Shown here: positions 33,823 to 42,662 of the stretch, piece by piece
Layout: every line of letters begins with the position of its first letter
Numbering within the stretch: the first letter of the stretch is position 1
NCBI GenBank assembly: GCA_949289045.1
Contig: CASEMN010000002.1
Span: 124,001-188,000 of the forward strand
Length of the DNA stretch: 64,000 bases
Reading direction: 5' to 3'
Source of the DNA: an uncultured Oscillospiraceae bacterium
GTDB lineage: Bacteria; Bacillota; Clostridia; Oscillospirales; Acutalibacteraceae
The notes under the pieces: model-generated
The model's database searches: none
Told to the model about the DNA's origin: nothing
Seen by the model: only the letters and a program-made list of their open reading frames with translations
Position numbers and translations under genes: made by a program

Positions 33823-35258
33823 CTACTTACCTCTCTGTTTAAATATTCCGAGACAATTTCTCTTTCGTCGAAATGTATTTTTTTATCGCCGAGAATCTGA
33901 TATGTCTCATGGCCTTTTCCGGCGAGTAAGATTATATCATCTTTTTCTCCGATTGCCAAAGCCCGTTCTATGGCTTTACGGCGGTTTTCTATGGTTTCAA
34001 CTGTAATTTCTGCGTTTTTACACCCTTTAAGTATGTCTTTTATAATTTCCTGCGGATTTTCACTTCTGGGATTATCCGAAGTCACTATTAAATAGTCCGA
34101 AAACTTTACGGCAATTTCACCCATTACAGGTCGTTTGGCTTTATCTCTATCACCTCCGCAGCCTAAAACTGTTATTATTCGTCCCTGAGCAAAGCCCTTT
34201 ATAGTTTTAAGTATATTTTCGAGGCTGTCGGGAGTATGGGCATAGTCGATTATAACTGTGAAATCCCTGTTTGTTGGAACAACTTCTGCCCTCCCCTTAA
34301 CTCCTTTGCTGTCTTTAAGCGACTGTACAGCTTTCTCCAGTGGTATACCCTCCTGTGATGCACAGACAATTGCCGCTAAAGAATTATAGACGGAAAATAG
34401 CCCCGGTATTCCAACTTCAGCCTTTATGCTTTTGTTTTTATGTATTATTTCATATTCTGTGCCGTTCGATTTCTGAACAATATTTTTTGCGGTATAGTCA
34501 GCTGAATCCTCCAGCAAAGAATATGTAACACTTTGGCATTTTTCTCCATGGGTCATATAAAGACCTTTTTCATCGTCTATATTTATTATGCCTTTTAGGC
34601 ACATGGAAAACAGCTTTTTCTTTGCTTTTGCGTAATTTTCAAAAGTTCCGTGATAATCAAGATGGTCTTGCGTAAGGTTCGTGAAAACAGCACAGTCAAA
34701 GGAAAGAGCATCTACTCTTCCCTGAGAAAGAGCCTGGGAGGAAACCTCCATAATACAGTATTCGCATCCCCGTTTTACCATCTTAGAAAAAAGACAGTTA
34801 AGTTCAAAAGAATCGGGAGTGGTTCTTTCGCTGTAAAAAACGGCATCCCCCGCCATATCCTGAACAGTACCTACAAGACCGCATTTATATCCGTTTTTTT
34901 CAAAAATATCCTTTAAAAGAAAGGCTGTTGTGGTCTTTCCGTTGGTTCCGGTAATGCCTATAAGCTTCATCCTTCTTGCAGGATTAGAGAAGAACGCACC
35001 GCAAAAATCAGCATAAGCTCTTCGGGTGTCTTTAACGATAATCTCATCACTAACACCGATACTGTGTTCACAAACAATTACAGCGCCTTTTCGTGCGGCA
35101 TCCCTGCCGTACCTATGGCCGTCACCTCTCGCCCCTTTTATACACACAAAAAGGGACGAAGAAGTAACATTTTCCGAATTATCGGTGATAAAAGAAATTT
35201 CACGGTCCTTAAATTTTCCCTTGTATCCTGTACTTTCGAGGAGCCTGCTTAAAAGCAT
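33819..35258 (-). CDS. murE: UDP-MurNAc-dipeptide:diaminopimelate ligase
   Basis: MurE adds the third stem residue in cytoplasmic peptidoglycan synthesis, 479 residues. The ATP loop GITGTNGKTTTAF is near 109, the central His/Asn-containing TNLTQDHLDYHGT region follows, and the amino-acid specificity motif is Asp395-Asn-Pro-Arg398 (TSDNPRSENP). DNPR is the known hallmark of meso-diaminopimelate-adding MurE, as opposed to the Lys-adding type. I chose the ATG at 35258, since GGGAGGT lies 7 bp upstream. It follows the PBP gene by 20 bp. A second, divergent Mur ligase lies at the window end. Confidence 0.96.
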   Translation of the reverse strand: MLLSRLLESTGYKGKFKDREISFITDNSENVTSSSLFVCIKGARGDGHRYGRDAARKGAVIVCEHSIGVSDEIIVKDTRRAYADFCGAFFSNPARRMKLIGITGTNGKTTTAFLLKDIFEKNGYKCGLVGTVQDMAGDAVFYSERTTPDSFELNCLFSKMVKRGCEYCIMEVSSQALSQGRVDALSFDCAVFTNLTQDHLDYHGTFENYAKAKKKLFSMCLKGIINIDDEKGLYMTHGEKCQSVTYSLLEDSADYTAKNIVQKSNGTEYEIIHKNKSIKAEVGIPGLFSVYNSLAAIVCASQEGIPLEKAVQSLKDSKGVKGRAEVVPTNRDFTVIIDYAHTPDSLENILKTIKGFAQGRIITVLGCGGDRDKAKRPVMGEIAVKFSDYLIVTSDNPRSENPQEIIKDILKGCKNAEITVETIENRRKAIERALAIGEKDDIILLAGKGHETYQILGDKKIHFDEREIVSEYLNREVSR

Positions 35259-35278
35259 TACGCACACCTCCCGAAATA

Positions 35279-37513
35279 TCAGTCTGCCAAATCGTTGCCT
35301 GCCGTATCGGAACGGAAATATACAGTTATTGTTGTACCCATCGCAACAGATGAATCTTTTTCTATACTTTGCTTATACGATTTAATATCTCCACTGTTAA
35401 GGAAGTTACCGGAGATTTTAATATTGAGACCTGCGTTAGCAGCTTTCTTATTGGCCTCTGAAAGAGTAAGACCTGTAAGATCGGGTACTTTAACAGTCTC
35501 AGCATCTCCCTCTTCAGTATAAAGGATAACAATACCTTCCTTGGGAATTACGCTTCCCTCTTCGGGAGACTGACGCAGAACCTTTGTACCGCTGCCGATA
35601 ACTTTAACTTCAAAGCCTTTGCTTTCAGCATAACTCTTTGCTTCAGAAACACTCTTACCTACAAGGTCGGGAGAGGTATCGCTGAGAACGGCAAGTTCGT
35701 TTGCGGAATATCTCGGTTCAACATTGAGATATTTAAGAGTCTGCTCAACAACCTCACCGGCAACGGGAGCAGAAATTGTACTACCGTTTATCTTGCCTGC
35801 ATTAGGTTCGTCAATGATTATTATAACGGCGATTTCAGGATCATATGAAGGGGCGAAGCAGCAGAAAGAAGCTATATATTTTTTCTCATCAGAAGTAAGC
35901 TTTTCACTGGTACCGGTTTTACCTGCTACATGATAACCGGCAACATAAGCGTTCTGTCCACCGCCGGAAGTTACAACAGCCTCCATCATTTCAGCAACCT
36001 GTGACGCCACCTTTTCGGAAATAACCTGACGGCGAACGGTGGGAGTTTTCTCCCAAATTGTATTGCCCTCAGAATCCGTCATAGCCTGAACCACATAGGG
36101 TTCCATAAGCTTTCCGCCGTTACCTATAGCGGCAACCGCAGTAATCATCTGAAGAGGTGAAACCTGGAAGGACTGACCGAAAGATACACTGGCAAGGTCA
36201 AGGTTGGTCATTGTTTCTTTATCATAATAATGAACACCTTTTACCGGCTGGAATTCTGCCGGTAAATCAATTCCCGTCTGCTCAGTAAAGCCAAAGGCTT
36301 CAAAATATTTCATATATGTATCAACGCCCAAACGCTGACCGACAGTTACAAACCATGGGTTACAGGAATTCATAAGTCCTTCAGTGAAGTTTTCGGTTCC
36401 GTGACCTGCATGGTTATGGCAGTTTATCCTTCTGTCGCCCACTATGATATATCCGGGACAGTTTAGTGTTTCGTCCATCGAAACCACGCCTTCTTCAAGT
36501 CCTGCTGAAGCGGTAATGGTTTTGAAAACCGAACCCGGCTCATAGGTATCGCTTATGCATCTGTTTCTCCACTGAGAAAACTGAGCGTTTAAAAGCTGCT
36601 GAGAGCGCTCGCTTATATCTTCAATTTTATTTATATCCGTTAAAAGCTGATTGTCCGTAAGGGTGTACGGATCGTTAAGGTTATAGTCAGGCTGAGTTGT
36701 CATTGCAAGAATTGCTCCGGTTTTAACATCCATAACAATACCGTAAGCATACTTAGCTTTATTATCAACAAGAGCCTGAGTGATGCTCTTTTCAAGGTAA
36801 TGTTGGATAACCGAATCTATCGTCAAAACAAGATTTGTACCTGCCTGAGCGTCATATGTAGTCTCAAATCCGTTTGTCATTTCAAAAGACAGAGCATTAA
36901 CTGCAGTTATTGTTCTTCCTGGAGTACCGGTAAGCTCGCTGTCGTACTGAAGCTCTATACCGGCTCTGCCAGCATCTTCAGCTGCGGTAAAGCCTATTAC
37001 GGAAGAAGCGAAATTGTTATTGGGATAATATCTTTTGCTGTCAGATTCTATGCCGATAAACTCCGTATATCCGCTGTTTTGGAGACGGAACTCGTTCACC
37101 TTTTCCTTGGCATCGTTTTCTACCTTCTCCTTTACAACGTAATAGCCCATTTCCTTCTCTGCATATTGGGTAACATTTTTAATGAGCTTTTCCTCATCCA
37201 CATCCAAGATTTCCGCAAGGTTCTTTACAACATTTTCAATTTCCTCATCGGGAATTTTTGAAGGGTCAAGGTATATTTTCCACGCAGTTGCACTTTGAGC
37301 TATTACGTTCATCTTACTGTCGTAAATTGTTCCCCTCAAAGCGCTCACGGTTACGTCGCTTATTTGCTGCGCAGCCGCTTTTTCTTTATATCCTAAAGGG
37401 TCAAAAATCTGAAGCCTAACAAGACAGCCTATATTAACAATAAAAGCCGCCACTAAAAAAAGCAAAGCGATAACCGCTCTGTTCCCCATAAGTTTTGTAG
37501 GTCTTCTGGACAT
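35279..37513 (-). CDS. Class B penicillin-binding protein with PASTA domains (FtsI/SpoVD type)
   Basis: A septal D,D-transpeptidase that crosslinks peptidoglycan outside the membrane, 744 residues. A short cytoplasmic N-terminus and one membrane helix (about 12-32) are followed by the dimerisation domain, then the penicillin-binding domain. Catalytic Ser328 is in PGSVFKT, SxN is in MNSCNPW near 385, and Lys532 is in GKTGTSEK. Two PASTA repeats occupy the last 130 or so residues (starting SPDLVGKSVSEA and VPDLTGLTLSEA). The start is the ATG at 37513, not the preceding TTG codon. PASTA-bearing class B PBPs in this locus are called SpoVD or PbpB/FtsI in different species; I do not choose. The partner SEDS gene is ftsW. 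Confidence 0.95.
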   Translation of the reverse strand: MSRRPTKLMGNRAVIALLFLVAAFIVNIGCLVRLQIFDPLGYKEKAAAQQISDVTVSALRGTIYDSKMNVIAQSATAWKIYLDPSKIPDEEIENVVKNLAEILDVDEEKLIKNVTQYAEKEMGYYVVKEKVENDAKEKVNEFRLQNSGYTEFIGIESDSKRYYPNNNFASSVIGFTAAEDAGRAGIELQYDSELTGTPGRTITAVNALSFEMTNGFETTYDAQAGTNLVLTIDSVIQHYLEKSITQALVDNKAKYAYGIVMDVKTGAILAMTTQPDYNLNDPYTLTDNQLLTDINKIEDISERSQQLLNAQFSQWRNRCISDTYEPGSVFKTITASAGLEEGVVSMDETLNCPGYIIVGDRRINCHNHAGHGTENFTEGLMNSCNPWFVTVGQRLGVDTYMKYFEAFGFTEQTGIDLPAEFQPVKGVHYYDKETMTNLDLASVSFGQSFQVSPLQMITAVAAIGNGGKLMEPYVVQAMTDSEGNTIWEKTPTVRRQVISEKVASQVAEMMEAVVTSGGGQNAYVAGYHVAGKTGTSEKLTSDEKKYIASFCCFAPSYDPEIAVIIIIDEPNAGKINGSTISAPVAGEVVEQTLKYLNVEPRYSANELAVLSDTSPDLVGKSVSEAKSYAESKGFEVKVIGSGTKVLRQSPEEGSVIPKEGIVILYTEEGDAETVKVPDLTGLTLSEANKKAANAGLNIKISGNFLNSGDIKSYKQSIEKDSSVAMGTTITVYFRSDTAGNDLAD

Positions 37514-37584
37514 CAATATTTCATCCTTTCAATAACAAAAAGCCTGAAAATCAGGTAACTCTTTTCTCTGCATAAAACATCTTT

Positions 37585-37633
37585 ACCTCCGGCCGAACAT
37601 CTGCTTTAAACTTTGCAGAACACAACCGGAGGT
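37585..37633 (-). promoter_or_regulatory. Inverted repeat between ftsL and PBP genes
   Basis: ACCTCCGG (37585-37592) pairs with CCGGAGGT (37626-37633), and inside them TCTGC pairs with GCAGA. It sits in a 160-bp gap that is otherwise free of genes. It lacks a T-run, so I see it as an RNA hairpin (processing, attenuation or stability) rather than a clear terminator. Confidence 0.5.
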
Positions 37634-37673
37634 TATGGGGCACATTCATTCACCCCTAATAGTTATTTAAATT

Positions 37674-38192
37674 TCAGCGAAAATATGACAAAAGCTTATC
37701 CAAAATTCCGGTATTTTCACCGTCTTCGGAAGGTGTAGTTCCGTTAGCAAGAACAACCTTGTCGTCTAAAGCAAGATCAATATACTCAACCTGATAGCTT
37801 TCCTGCTTTACCATTCCCAGCTTGTTTATTGCATAATCTTCAACTTTATCCAGTGATGCCATTGAGTTCAGCTGCATTTTCAGCCTTGTATTCTCACTGT
37901 CGGCAACTTTTATCTGGCTCTGAACCTGAGCTATATCGTGGTTTATTTCGTCAAGCTTCAGCGTTCCGAAAATATACGTTCCTACAAACAGCATTACGGC
38001 AATTGTAGCAGAAAGAACACGCAAAGTTTTTACCGCTACAGCACGGGATTCCTCCCTGGCCTCCTGTACGCTTTTTTTCTTCTTCGGAACCAAAACAGGC
38101 TTAGGGGGATTATTCCGCTCATTTCCGGGTTTCTGAGGCACTGAATGCGGCTCAAATCTGGAAAAATCATATGCTGTGCTTCTGTTATTCAT
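37674..38192 (-). CDS. ftsL: FtsL-like cell division protein
   Basis: A bitopic protein of 172 residues in the ftsL position. The cytoplasmic N-terminus is long and basic (KPVLVPKKKKSVQEAREESR), one membrane helix is at about residues 60-80, and an extracytoplasmic coiled coil follows (LDEINHDIAQVQSQIKVADS, ENTRLKMQLNSMAS). Identification rests on this topology and position between rsmH and the PBP gene, since FtsL sequences diverge widely. GGAGG lies upstream of the ATG at 38192; the longer frame is less likely. It would form a complex with FtsQ/DivIB and activate the septal PBP-FtsW pair. Confidence 0.85.
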   Translation of the reverse strand: MNNRSTAYDFSRFEPHSVPQKPGNERNNPPKPVLVPKKKKSVQEAREESRAVAVKTLRVLSATIAVMLFVGTYIFGTLKLDEINHDIAQVQSQIKVADSENTRLKMQLNSMASLDKVEDYAINKLGMVKQESYQVEYIDLALDDKVVLANGTTPSEDGENTGILDKLLSYFR

Positions 38193-38305
38193 AATGTTTG
38201 TGCCTCCATAAATCAAAATACAGTCCGCTTTACTCAGCCGTTTACTTACTGACCTAAAAAACGGCTACGGTTAATTCTCTCTCTTTCCCCTACTCATTTT
38301 TCATC

Positions 38306-39229
38306 TTACTCTTTTTCAAATACACGAAGCCTGGCGCTTCTGCTTCTTGGATTTTCCTCAAGTTCCTCCTCGGTAGGCGCTTTAGCCTTAAAAGGCAGAT
38401 GACCCAACGGCTTTTTACCGCATACACATACGGGAAAATCAGGGGGGCATGTGCAGCCCGAACACCACTTTGCAAAACGCTGTTTAACTATTCTGTCCTC
38501 AAGGGAGTGGAAGGTTATTACCGCAATTCTACCTCCGGAATTTAAACAGTCCGCCATTTCATCAAGGGCTTTTGAAAGCTTGTCCAGCTCCCCGTTCACC
38601 TCAATACGTAAGGCCTGAAAGGTTCTTCTTGCCGGGTTTCCGCCCTCTCTTCTTGTAGCAGCCGGTATTGCGTTTTTAACAATATCAGCAAGCTGTAAAG
38701 TGGTTTCTATTTTACCGTTTTTCCTCTCCCGCACAATTGCCGCAGCAATGCGCTTGGCAAACTTTTCCTCACCGTAAGTAAAAATAATCCTTGAAAGCTC
38801 CTGCTCTGAAAGATTATTTACAAGATCTGCCGCAGTAGTTCCCTCCTGGCTCATCCTCATATCAAGAGGGGCGTCTTTTTTATATGAAAAACCTCTTTCT
38901 CCTTCGTCGAGCTGATGTGAGCTTACACCAAGGTCAAGAAGTATTCCGTCAACTTTCGAAATGCTTTGCTCTATCAGCACTTGCTTTATCATACAGAAAT
39001 TACTTTTTACAACCGTTACGCATGGGTATTTACCGAGACGCTCGTGTAAAATTTCAATGGCATCGGGGTCCTGATCCACTGAAATAAGCCGTCCTGTCGT
39101 AAGCCTCGAAGCGATAGCTCCCGAATGTCCTCCGCCGCCAGAGGTTCCGTCGAAATAAATTCCATCAGGCTTAATATTAAGCGCGTTTATAGCCTCATCA
39201 AAGAGAACCGGTTTGTGGATAAATTCCAT
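38306..39229 (-). CDS. rsmH: 16S rRNA (cytosine-1402-N4)-methyltransferase
   Basis: RsmH (MraW) methylates N4 of C1402 of 16S rRNA, using SAM. The protein has 307 residues. The N-terminus [13 protein letters not shown] leads into the SAM site ([22 protein letters not shown]), then [19 protein letters not shown] in pieces, and the C-terminal [17 protein letters not shown], all typical. It follows mraZ by 12 bp, and its own upstream GGAGG site (AAGGAGGACTGAAA) is clear. The two genes are joined almost everywhere the cluster exists. Confidence 0.97.
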   Translation of the reverse strand: MEFIHKPVLFDEAINALNIKPDGIYFDGTSGGGGHSGAIASRLTTGRLISVDQDPDAIEILHERLGKYPCVTVVKSNFCMIKQVLIEQSISKVDGILLDLGVSSHQLDEGERGFSYKKDAPLDMRMSQEGTTAADLVNNLSEQELSRIIFTYGEEKFAKRIAAAIVRERKNGKIETTLQLADIVKNAIPAATRREGGNPARRTFQALRIEVNGELDKLSKALDEMADCLNSGGRIAVITFHSLEDRIVKQRFAKWCSGCTCPPDFPVCVCGKKPLGHLPFKAKAPTEEELEENPRSRSARLRVFEKE

Positions 39230-39241
39230 TTTCAGTCCTCC

Positions 39242-39655
39242 TTAATAGCTCAGCGGAGTCTCGTCCATTTCATCACAGGACTCAAGCTCTTCGTTCCACT
39301 TATCTGCATTCCATACTTCAATACGGTTTCCCTGTCCTATAAGAACCACGTTTTTATCAAACTGCGCATGATCGCAAAACTTCTGCGGCACCGTGATTCT
39401 GCCTTTTCCGTCTATTGTTACAATAGCGGCGTTGGCATAGGCTCGTCTCTGTCTTTTTCTGTCTTCAAGAGTGGTAGGACCGTCAGTATGTAAAGGAGCT
39501 ACAACCTTTTCCCAGCCCTCGTTTGAATAAATAAACAAACAGTTTTCCGGAGCTCGGCAGATTACGAAGCTATCCCCTAATTTTTCACGGAATGCGGCCG
39601 GTATGAACAATCTGTTTTTAGGGTCAAGAGAGTGCTCAAATGAACCCATAAACAT
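39242..39655 (-). CDS. mraZ: MraZ transcriptional regulator
   Basis: A DNA-binding protein of 137 residues made of two SpoVT/AbrB-like domains, each with the DxxR/P-type pattern: SLDPKNRLFIPAAFRE (residues 8-23) and TIDGKGRITVPQKF (near 87-100). MraZ oligomers repress the division operon in the few bacteria studied. The start is the ATG at 39655, where AAGGAGG lies 9 bp upstream; the longer upstream frame would run over the promoter and boxes. It is the first gene of the twelve-gene cluster, with three MraZ boxes in its own leader, so autoregulation is likely. Confidence 0.96.
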   Translation of the reverse strand: MFMGSFEHSLDPKNRLFIPAAFREKLGDSFVICRAPENCLFIYSNEGWEKVVAPLHTDGPTTLEDRKRQRRAYANAAIVTIDGKGRITVPQKFCDHAQFDKNVVLIGQGNRIEVWNADKWNEELESCDEMDETPLSY

Positions 39656-39716
39656 AACCGTCCGCCTCCTTAAAATTAATCTTAATCCATAAAAACGGAT
39701 TTCAACGACCCTTAAC

Positions 39717-39746
39717 GGTCCATTTTGGTCCTTTTTATCCCACTTT
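39717..39746 (-). promoter_or_regulatory. Three tandem MraZ boxes
   Basis: Read on the minus strand, three contiguous 10-bp direct repeats AAAGTGGGAT, AAAAAGGACC and AAAATGGACC start at 39746, 39736 and 39726. Ten-bp spacing and an AAAgtGG-type core match known MraZ-binding repeats. They begin about 10 bp after the -10 and so cover the transcription start. Confidence 0.75.
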
Positions 39747-39755
39747 GGTGTTTTT

Positions 39756-39784
39756 ATTATATCCTTAATCCTTTTTCTTGGCAA
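39756..39784 (-). promoter_or_regulatory. Main promoter of the division cluster
   Basis: Minus-strand TTGCCA (39784-39779), a 17-bp spacer, TATAAT (39761-39756), about 100 bp upstream of mraZ and just ahead of the MraZ boxes. Confidence 0.75.
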
Positions 39785-39865
39785 TAGTTTATGAGAAAAA
39801 AATTCACAAAATAAATATATATAATTAAGTGGTATTGACTCTGAAAATGTTGAAAAAGCAAAAAA

Positions 39866-39892
39866 ACACCCGCAGCACTAAGCTGCAGGTGT
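39866..39892 (-). terminator. Terminator of pncA-pncB operon
   Basis: ACACC-C-GCAGC pairs with GCTGC-A-GGTGT (one mismatch), loop ACTAA, then seven T on the minus strand. Confidence 0.88.
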
Positions 39893-39946
39893 CAGACATA
39901 TACTTTATATTATATTATTAAGCTGTAAAAAAACAATCACAGTTAG

Positions 39947-41395
39947 TTAATCGGCTCCGAGAGAAATCAGAATGTTTTTCTCATCCCAAAGCTTTTGCGA
40001 AATATCAACATAGTATTTGTGGGGATTTTCAAAACGAAGCACTTCTTCCCAAAGGGTATCCACTTGTTCGGAACAGTAATTTCTGATCTCCTCAATGGAT
40101 TCCTTTTTATATATGCACTTTCCGCCTTTGAAAATCTGATGAAGAAGGGGTCTTGCTACAAAATTGGAAACTGTTTTTCTCTTCCAGATATGGTCAGGAT
40201 CGAAGAGCTCATAGGGCTCGTTTTCATCGATAACCTCATCGAAGAGAGTTATGACATCAGCAATAGCCTTTCCTGTATCTCTGTCGAAAAGTCTCCACGC
40301 CTTTTTAAAGCAGGGACTAGTTATCTTTGTGACGTTTTCGCTAATTTTAATTTTGGGAATAAGCTTTCCGTCCTTTTCGATGGCACACAGCTTATAAACT
40401 CCGCCGAATACGGGAGAAGAAGCAGCGGTCACCAATCTTTCGCCTACGCCGAAAGAATCAACCTTTGCCCCCTGGATAAGCATGTCCCTGATAATATATT
40501 CATCAAGAGAATTTGATGCCACAATTTCACAGTCAGCAAAACCTGCGTCATCAAGCATTTTTCTTGCTTTTTTAGAAAGATAAGTTATATCTCCGCTATC
40601 TATTCTTATTCCCTTGGGGCGGTATCCCCTGGGAAGAAGTTCTCTTTTAAAAGCTTCAATTGCGTTAGGAATACCTGATTTGAGAACATTATAGGTATCC
40701 ACAAGCAAAGTACAATTATCAGGATACTCTCTTGCATATGCACAGAAAGCTTCAAGCTCTGAATCAAACATCTGCACCCAGCTGTGAGCCATAGTTCCAA
40801 GAGCAGGAACACCGTAATCACGCTCAGCAATTGTGCAGGCTGAACCGACGCAGCCCGCAATGTAAGCAGCTCTTGCACCGTAAATGGCACCATTAGCTCC
40901 CTGAGCACGCCTTGAGCCGAACTCCATAACTCCTCTGCCCTGTGCGGCTCTGACTATTCTGTTGGCTTTTGTAGCAATAAGACTTTGATGGTTTATGCAT
41001 AAAAGGAGCATAGTTTCAATAAACTGAGCCTGAATAATTGGACCCTTTACCGTTACGATAGGTTCGCCTGGGAAAATAGGAGTTCCTTCCGGAATTGCCC
41101 AAACATCACATTTAAACTCAAAATCTTTAAGATAATTTAAAAACTTCTCGTTGAAACCTTTTTTACGCAGGCACTCAATATCCTCATCGGTAAATTTAAG
41201 ATTATCAAGATATTCTACCAGCTGCTCTACACCTGCCATTATGGCAAAGCCGCCGTCATCGGGAACACGCCTGAAAAACATATCAAAGCAGGCCACCGTA
41301 TCGGCAAGATTGTTTACAAAGTAACCGTTTGCCATTGTTAGCTCATAAAAATCAGTAAGCATGGTCAGGTTTTCTGTTTTTAAAGTATCGCTCAT
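39947..41395 (-). CDS. pncB: Nicotinate phosphoribosyltransferase
   Basis: Converts nicotinate plus PRPP (with ATP) to nicotinate mononucleotide in the NAD salvage (Preiss-Handler) route. The protein has 482 residues. The N-terminus LTMLTDFYELTMANGYF is typical of the PncB family, with the substrate region GSRRAQGANGAIYGARAAY in pieces, the catalytic His in MAHSWVQMF, and a C-terminal region with VASNSLDEYIIRD. The start is the ATG at 41395, with CAGGGGTG upstream; a longer frame reaches into pncA. It follows pncA by 29 bp and is plainly in one operon with it. Confidence 0.95.
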   Translation of the reverse strand: MSDTLKTENLTMLTDFYELTMANGYFVNNLADTVACFDMFFRRVPDDGGFAIMAGVEQLVEYLDNLKFTDEDIECLRKKGFNEKFLNYLKDFEFKCDVWAIPEGTPIFPGEPIVTVKGPIIQAQFIETMLLLCINHQSLIATKANRIVRAAQGRGVMEFGSRRAQGANGAIYGARAAYIAGCVGSACTIAERDYGVPALGTMAHSWVQMFDSELEAFCAYAREYPDNCTLLVDTYNVLKSGIPNAIEAFKRELLPRGYRPKGIRIDSGDITYLSKKARKMLDDAGFADCEIVASNSLDEYIIRDMLIQGAKVDSFGVGERLVTAASSPVFGGVYKLCAIEKDGKLIPKIKISENVTKITSPCFKKAWRLFDRDTGKAIADVITLFDEVIDENEPYELFDPDHIWKRKTVSNFVARPLLHQIFKGGKCIYKKESIEEIRNYCSEQVDTLWEEVLRFENPHKYYVDISQKLWDEKNILISLGAD

Positions 41396-41424
41396 TTTTC
41401 TTTTCACCCCTGAGGTTTTCCTTT

Positions 41425-42096
41425 TTATTTCAGTCCGGCGTAAAGCTCTATACCGCTGCATTCCATATTCATAAGCGCCGCTGCGTTCATAAGATCCGCA
41501 GCATGAACCGGCGCATCATATGTCTCCGTGCTGTCTGTAAGGACAATAATCCTCGACTGAATATTTTTACTATTATACCACGCTTTTGCACACTGAGCAA
41601 ACTGCATCACACAAATATCGGTACAGTCTCCGCAAATAATATAATTTTTTACGTTGGGATTTTCACTGAGCCATTTTTGGAATTCCGGCTCAAGAAAACC
41701 ATTAGTGGAATTTTTATCTATTCTTTTATAATCACAGATATCCTTTAATTCATCCGCAATATCTTCCTCTCCAGTGCCTGAAATACAATGAGGAGGAAAT
41801 CCCGAAAGCTCTGCACTCTCTAAGGTATGGCAATCACAAAAACACAGCACCTTCATCCCTTTTGCGCTGCATTTTTCCATATTTACAGCAACTTCTGCCT
41901 TGATGCTTTTAATCCTGTCGCTGTAAAGACTGCCTACATCAGTAAAACCTTTAATCATATCCATGACAATCAGAACAGATTCTTCTGAATTAAGCATAGA
42001 AATGTCTAAATTTTCAATTTTCCTTAACCGTTCATAATAATTTTCTAATGCTTTTGTACTCTCTTTAATAAAATCAGTTTTTGAAATCAGTCTCAT
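41425..42096 (-). CDS. pncA: Nicotinamidase-like isochorismatase-family hydrolase
   Basis: Hydrolyses nicotinamide to nicotinate and ammonia. The protein has 223 residues; the first 30 or so form an extension (TKALENYYERLRKIENL) before the isochorismatase fold. Catalytic Asp46 is in VMDMIKGF, the Lys is in the KNSTNGF region near 128, and the nucleophile Cys162 is in GDCTDICVMQ. The GTG ahead of the fold and a long frame are possible, but the ATG at 42096 has GGAGG 6 bp upstream. It is first in the operon with nicotinate phosphoribosyltransferase, which supports nicotinamidase over other isochorismatase-type activities. Confidence 0.92.
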   Translation of the reverse strand: MRLISKTDFIKESTKALENYYERLRKIENLDISMLNSEESVLIVMDMIKGFTDVGSLYSDRIKSIKAEVAVNMEKCSAKGMKVLCFCDCHTLESAELSGFPPHCISGTGEEDIADELKDICDYKRIDKNSTNGFLEPEFQKWLSENPNVKNYIICGDCTDICVMQFAQCAKAWYNSKNIQSRIIVLTDSTETYDAPVHAADLMNAAALMNMECSGIELYAGLK

Positions 42097-42246
42097 ATTT
42101 ACCTCCATTAATATTTGTTAAAGTAAACAAAAAACAGCTTAATTATTTGGGGAAAAAGCCGTATTTTATAGATATTATGCTAATTTTTATATTTTTTCGC
42201 CTTTTTTCTTTTATGTTATTGATTTTTTTCATTTTTGCCATATAAT

Positions 42247-42263
42247 TAGTACATAGTGTACTA
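42247..42263. promoter_or_regulatory. Palindromic operator at pncA promoter
   Basis: TAGTACA-TAG-TGTACTA is a perfect 7-bp inverted repeat. It overlaps the expected -10 (CACTAT, 42258-42253) of a pncA promoter whose -35 TTGACA is at 42281-42276 on the minus strand. The divergent XRE gene is the nearest candidate regulator. The cognate protein is not known. Confidence 0.55.
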
Positions 42264-42287
42264 TTTCCAGAATTTTGTCAATAAAAA

Positions 42288-42315
42288 ATGACAAACGTTA
42301 TACTCGCTGTATAAT
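42288..42315 (+). promoter_or_regulatory. Promoter of XRE regulator gene
   Basis: ATGACA (42288-42293), a 16-bp spacer, TATAAT (42310-42315), 55 bp upstream of the ATG. Confidence 0.65.
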
Positions 42316-42369
42316 CTGGTTGTATATTATGGCTGAAAATCTCAGGTTAATTAGTGGAGGGAGAATTAA

Positions 42370-42618
42370 ATGAGAATCAGAAAGCAGCCGGTAGGAGACC
42401 GCAATATTGTGGGCAGCCGCGTTGAACAAGCACGCAAATCTCAAAATATGAAACAGAGGGAACTTCTTACTAAATTGCAAATGAAAGGCATTGAGCTCAA
42501 TGCGTCAGGTCTTTCAAAACTTGAAGGTCAGTTAAGGTGCGTTAATGATTATGAGCTTGTAGCTCTTGCGGAAATTCTTAACGTATCAATTGATTGGCTT
42601 GTCGGCAAAGAAAACTGA
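42370..42618 (+). CDS. XRE-family helix-turn-helix protein
   Basis: A single-domain DNA-binding protein of 82 residues. It starts MRIRKQPVGDRNIVGSRVEQ, then the helix-turn-helix region KQRELLTKLQMKGIELNASGLSKLEGQLR in pieces, and ends DYELVALAEILNVSIDWLVG. AGGGAGAATT lies upstream of the ATG. It is divergent from pncA-pncB with a palindrome between, so it may control that operon, itself, or both; this is inference from position. It ends with a perfect 12-bp terminator. Similar short XRE proteins are common in clostridia and often lack an assigned target. Confidence 0.85.
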   Translation: MRIRKQPVGDRNIVGSRVEQARKSQNMKQRELLTKLQMKGIELNASGLSKLEGQLRCVNDYELVALAEILNVSIDWLVGKEN

Positions 42619-42628
42619 ATCAGATTAC

Positions 42629-42662
42629 TAAAACCGGGCATTCAAAATAGTGCCCGGTTTTA
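42629..42662 (+). terminator. Terminator of XRE gene
   Basis: A 12-bp perfect stem, TAAAACCGGGCA with TGCCCGGTTTTA, has a 10-base loop and a T-rich tail. Confidence 0.88.
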
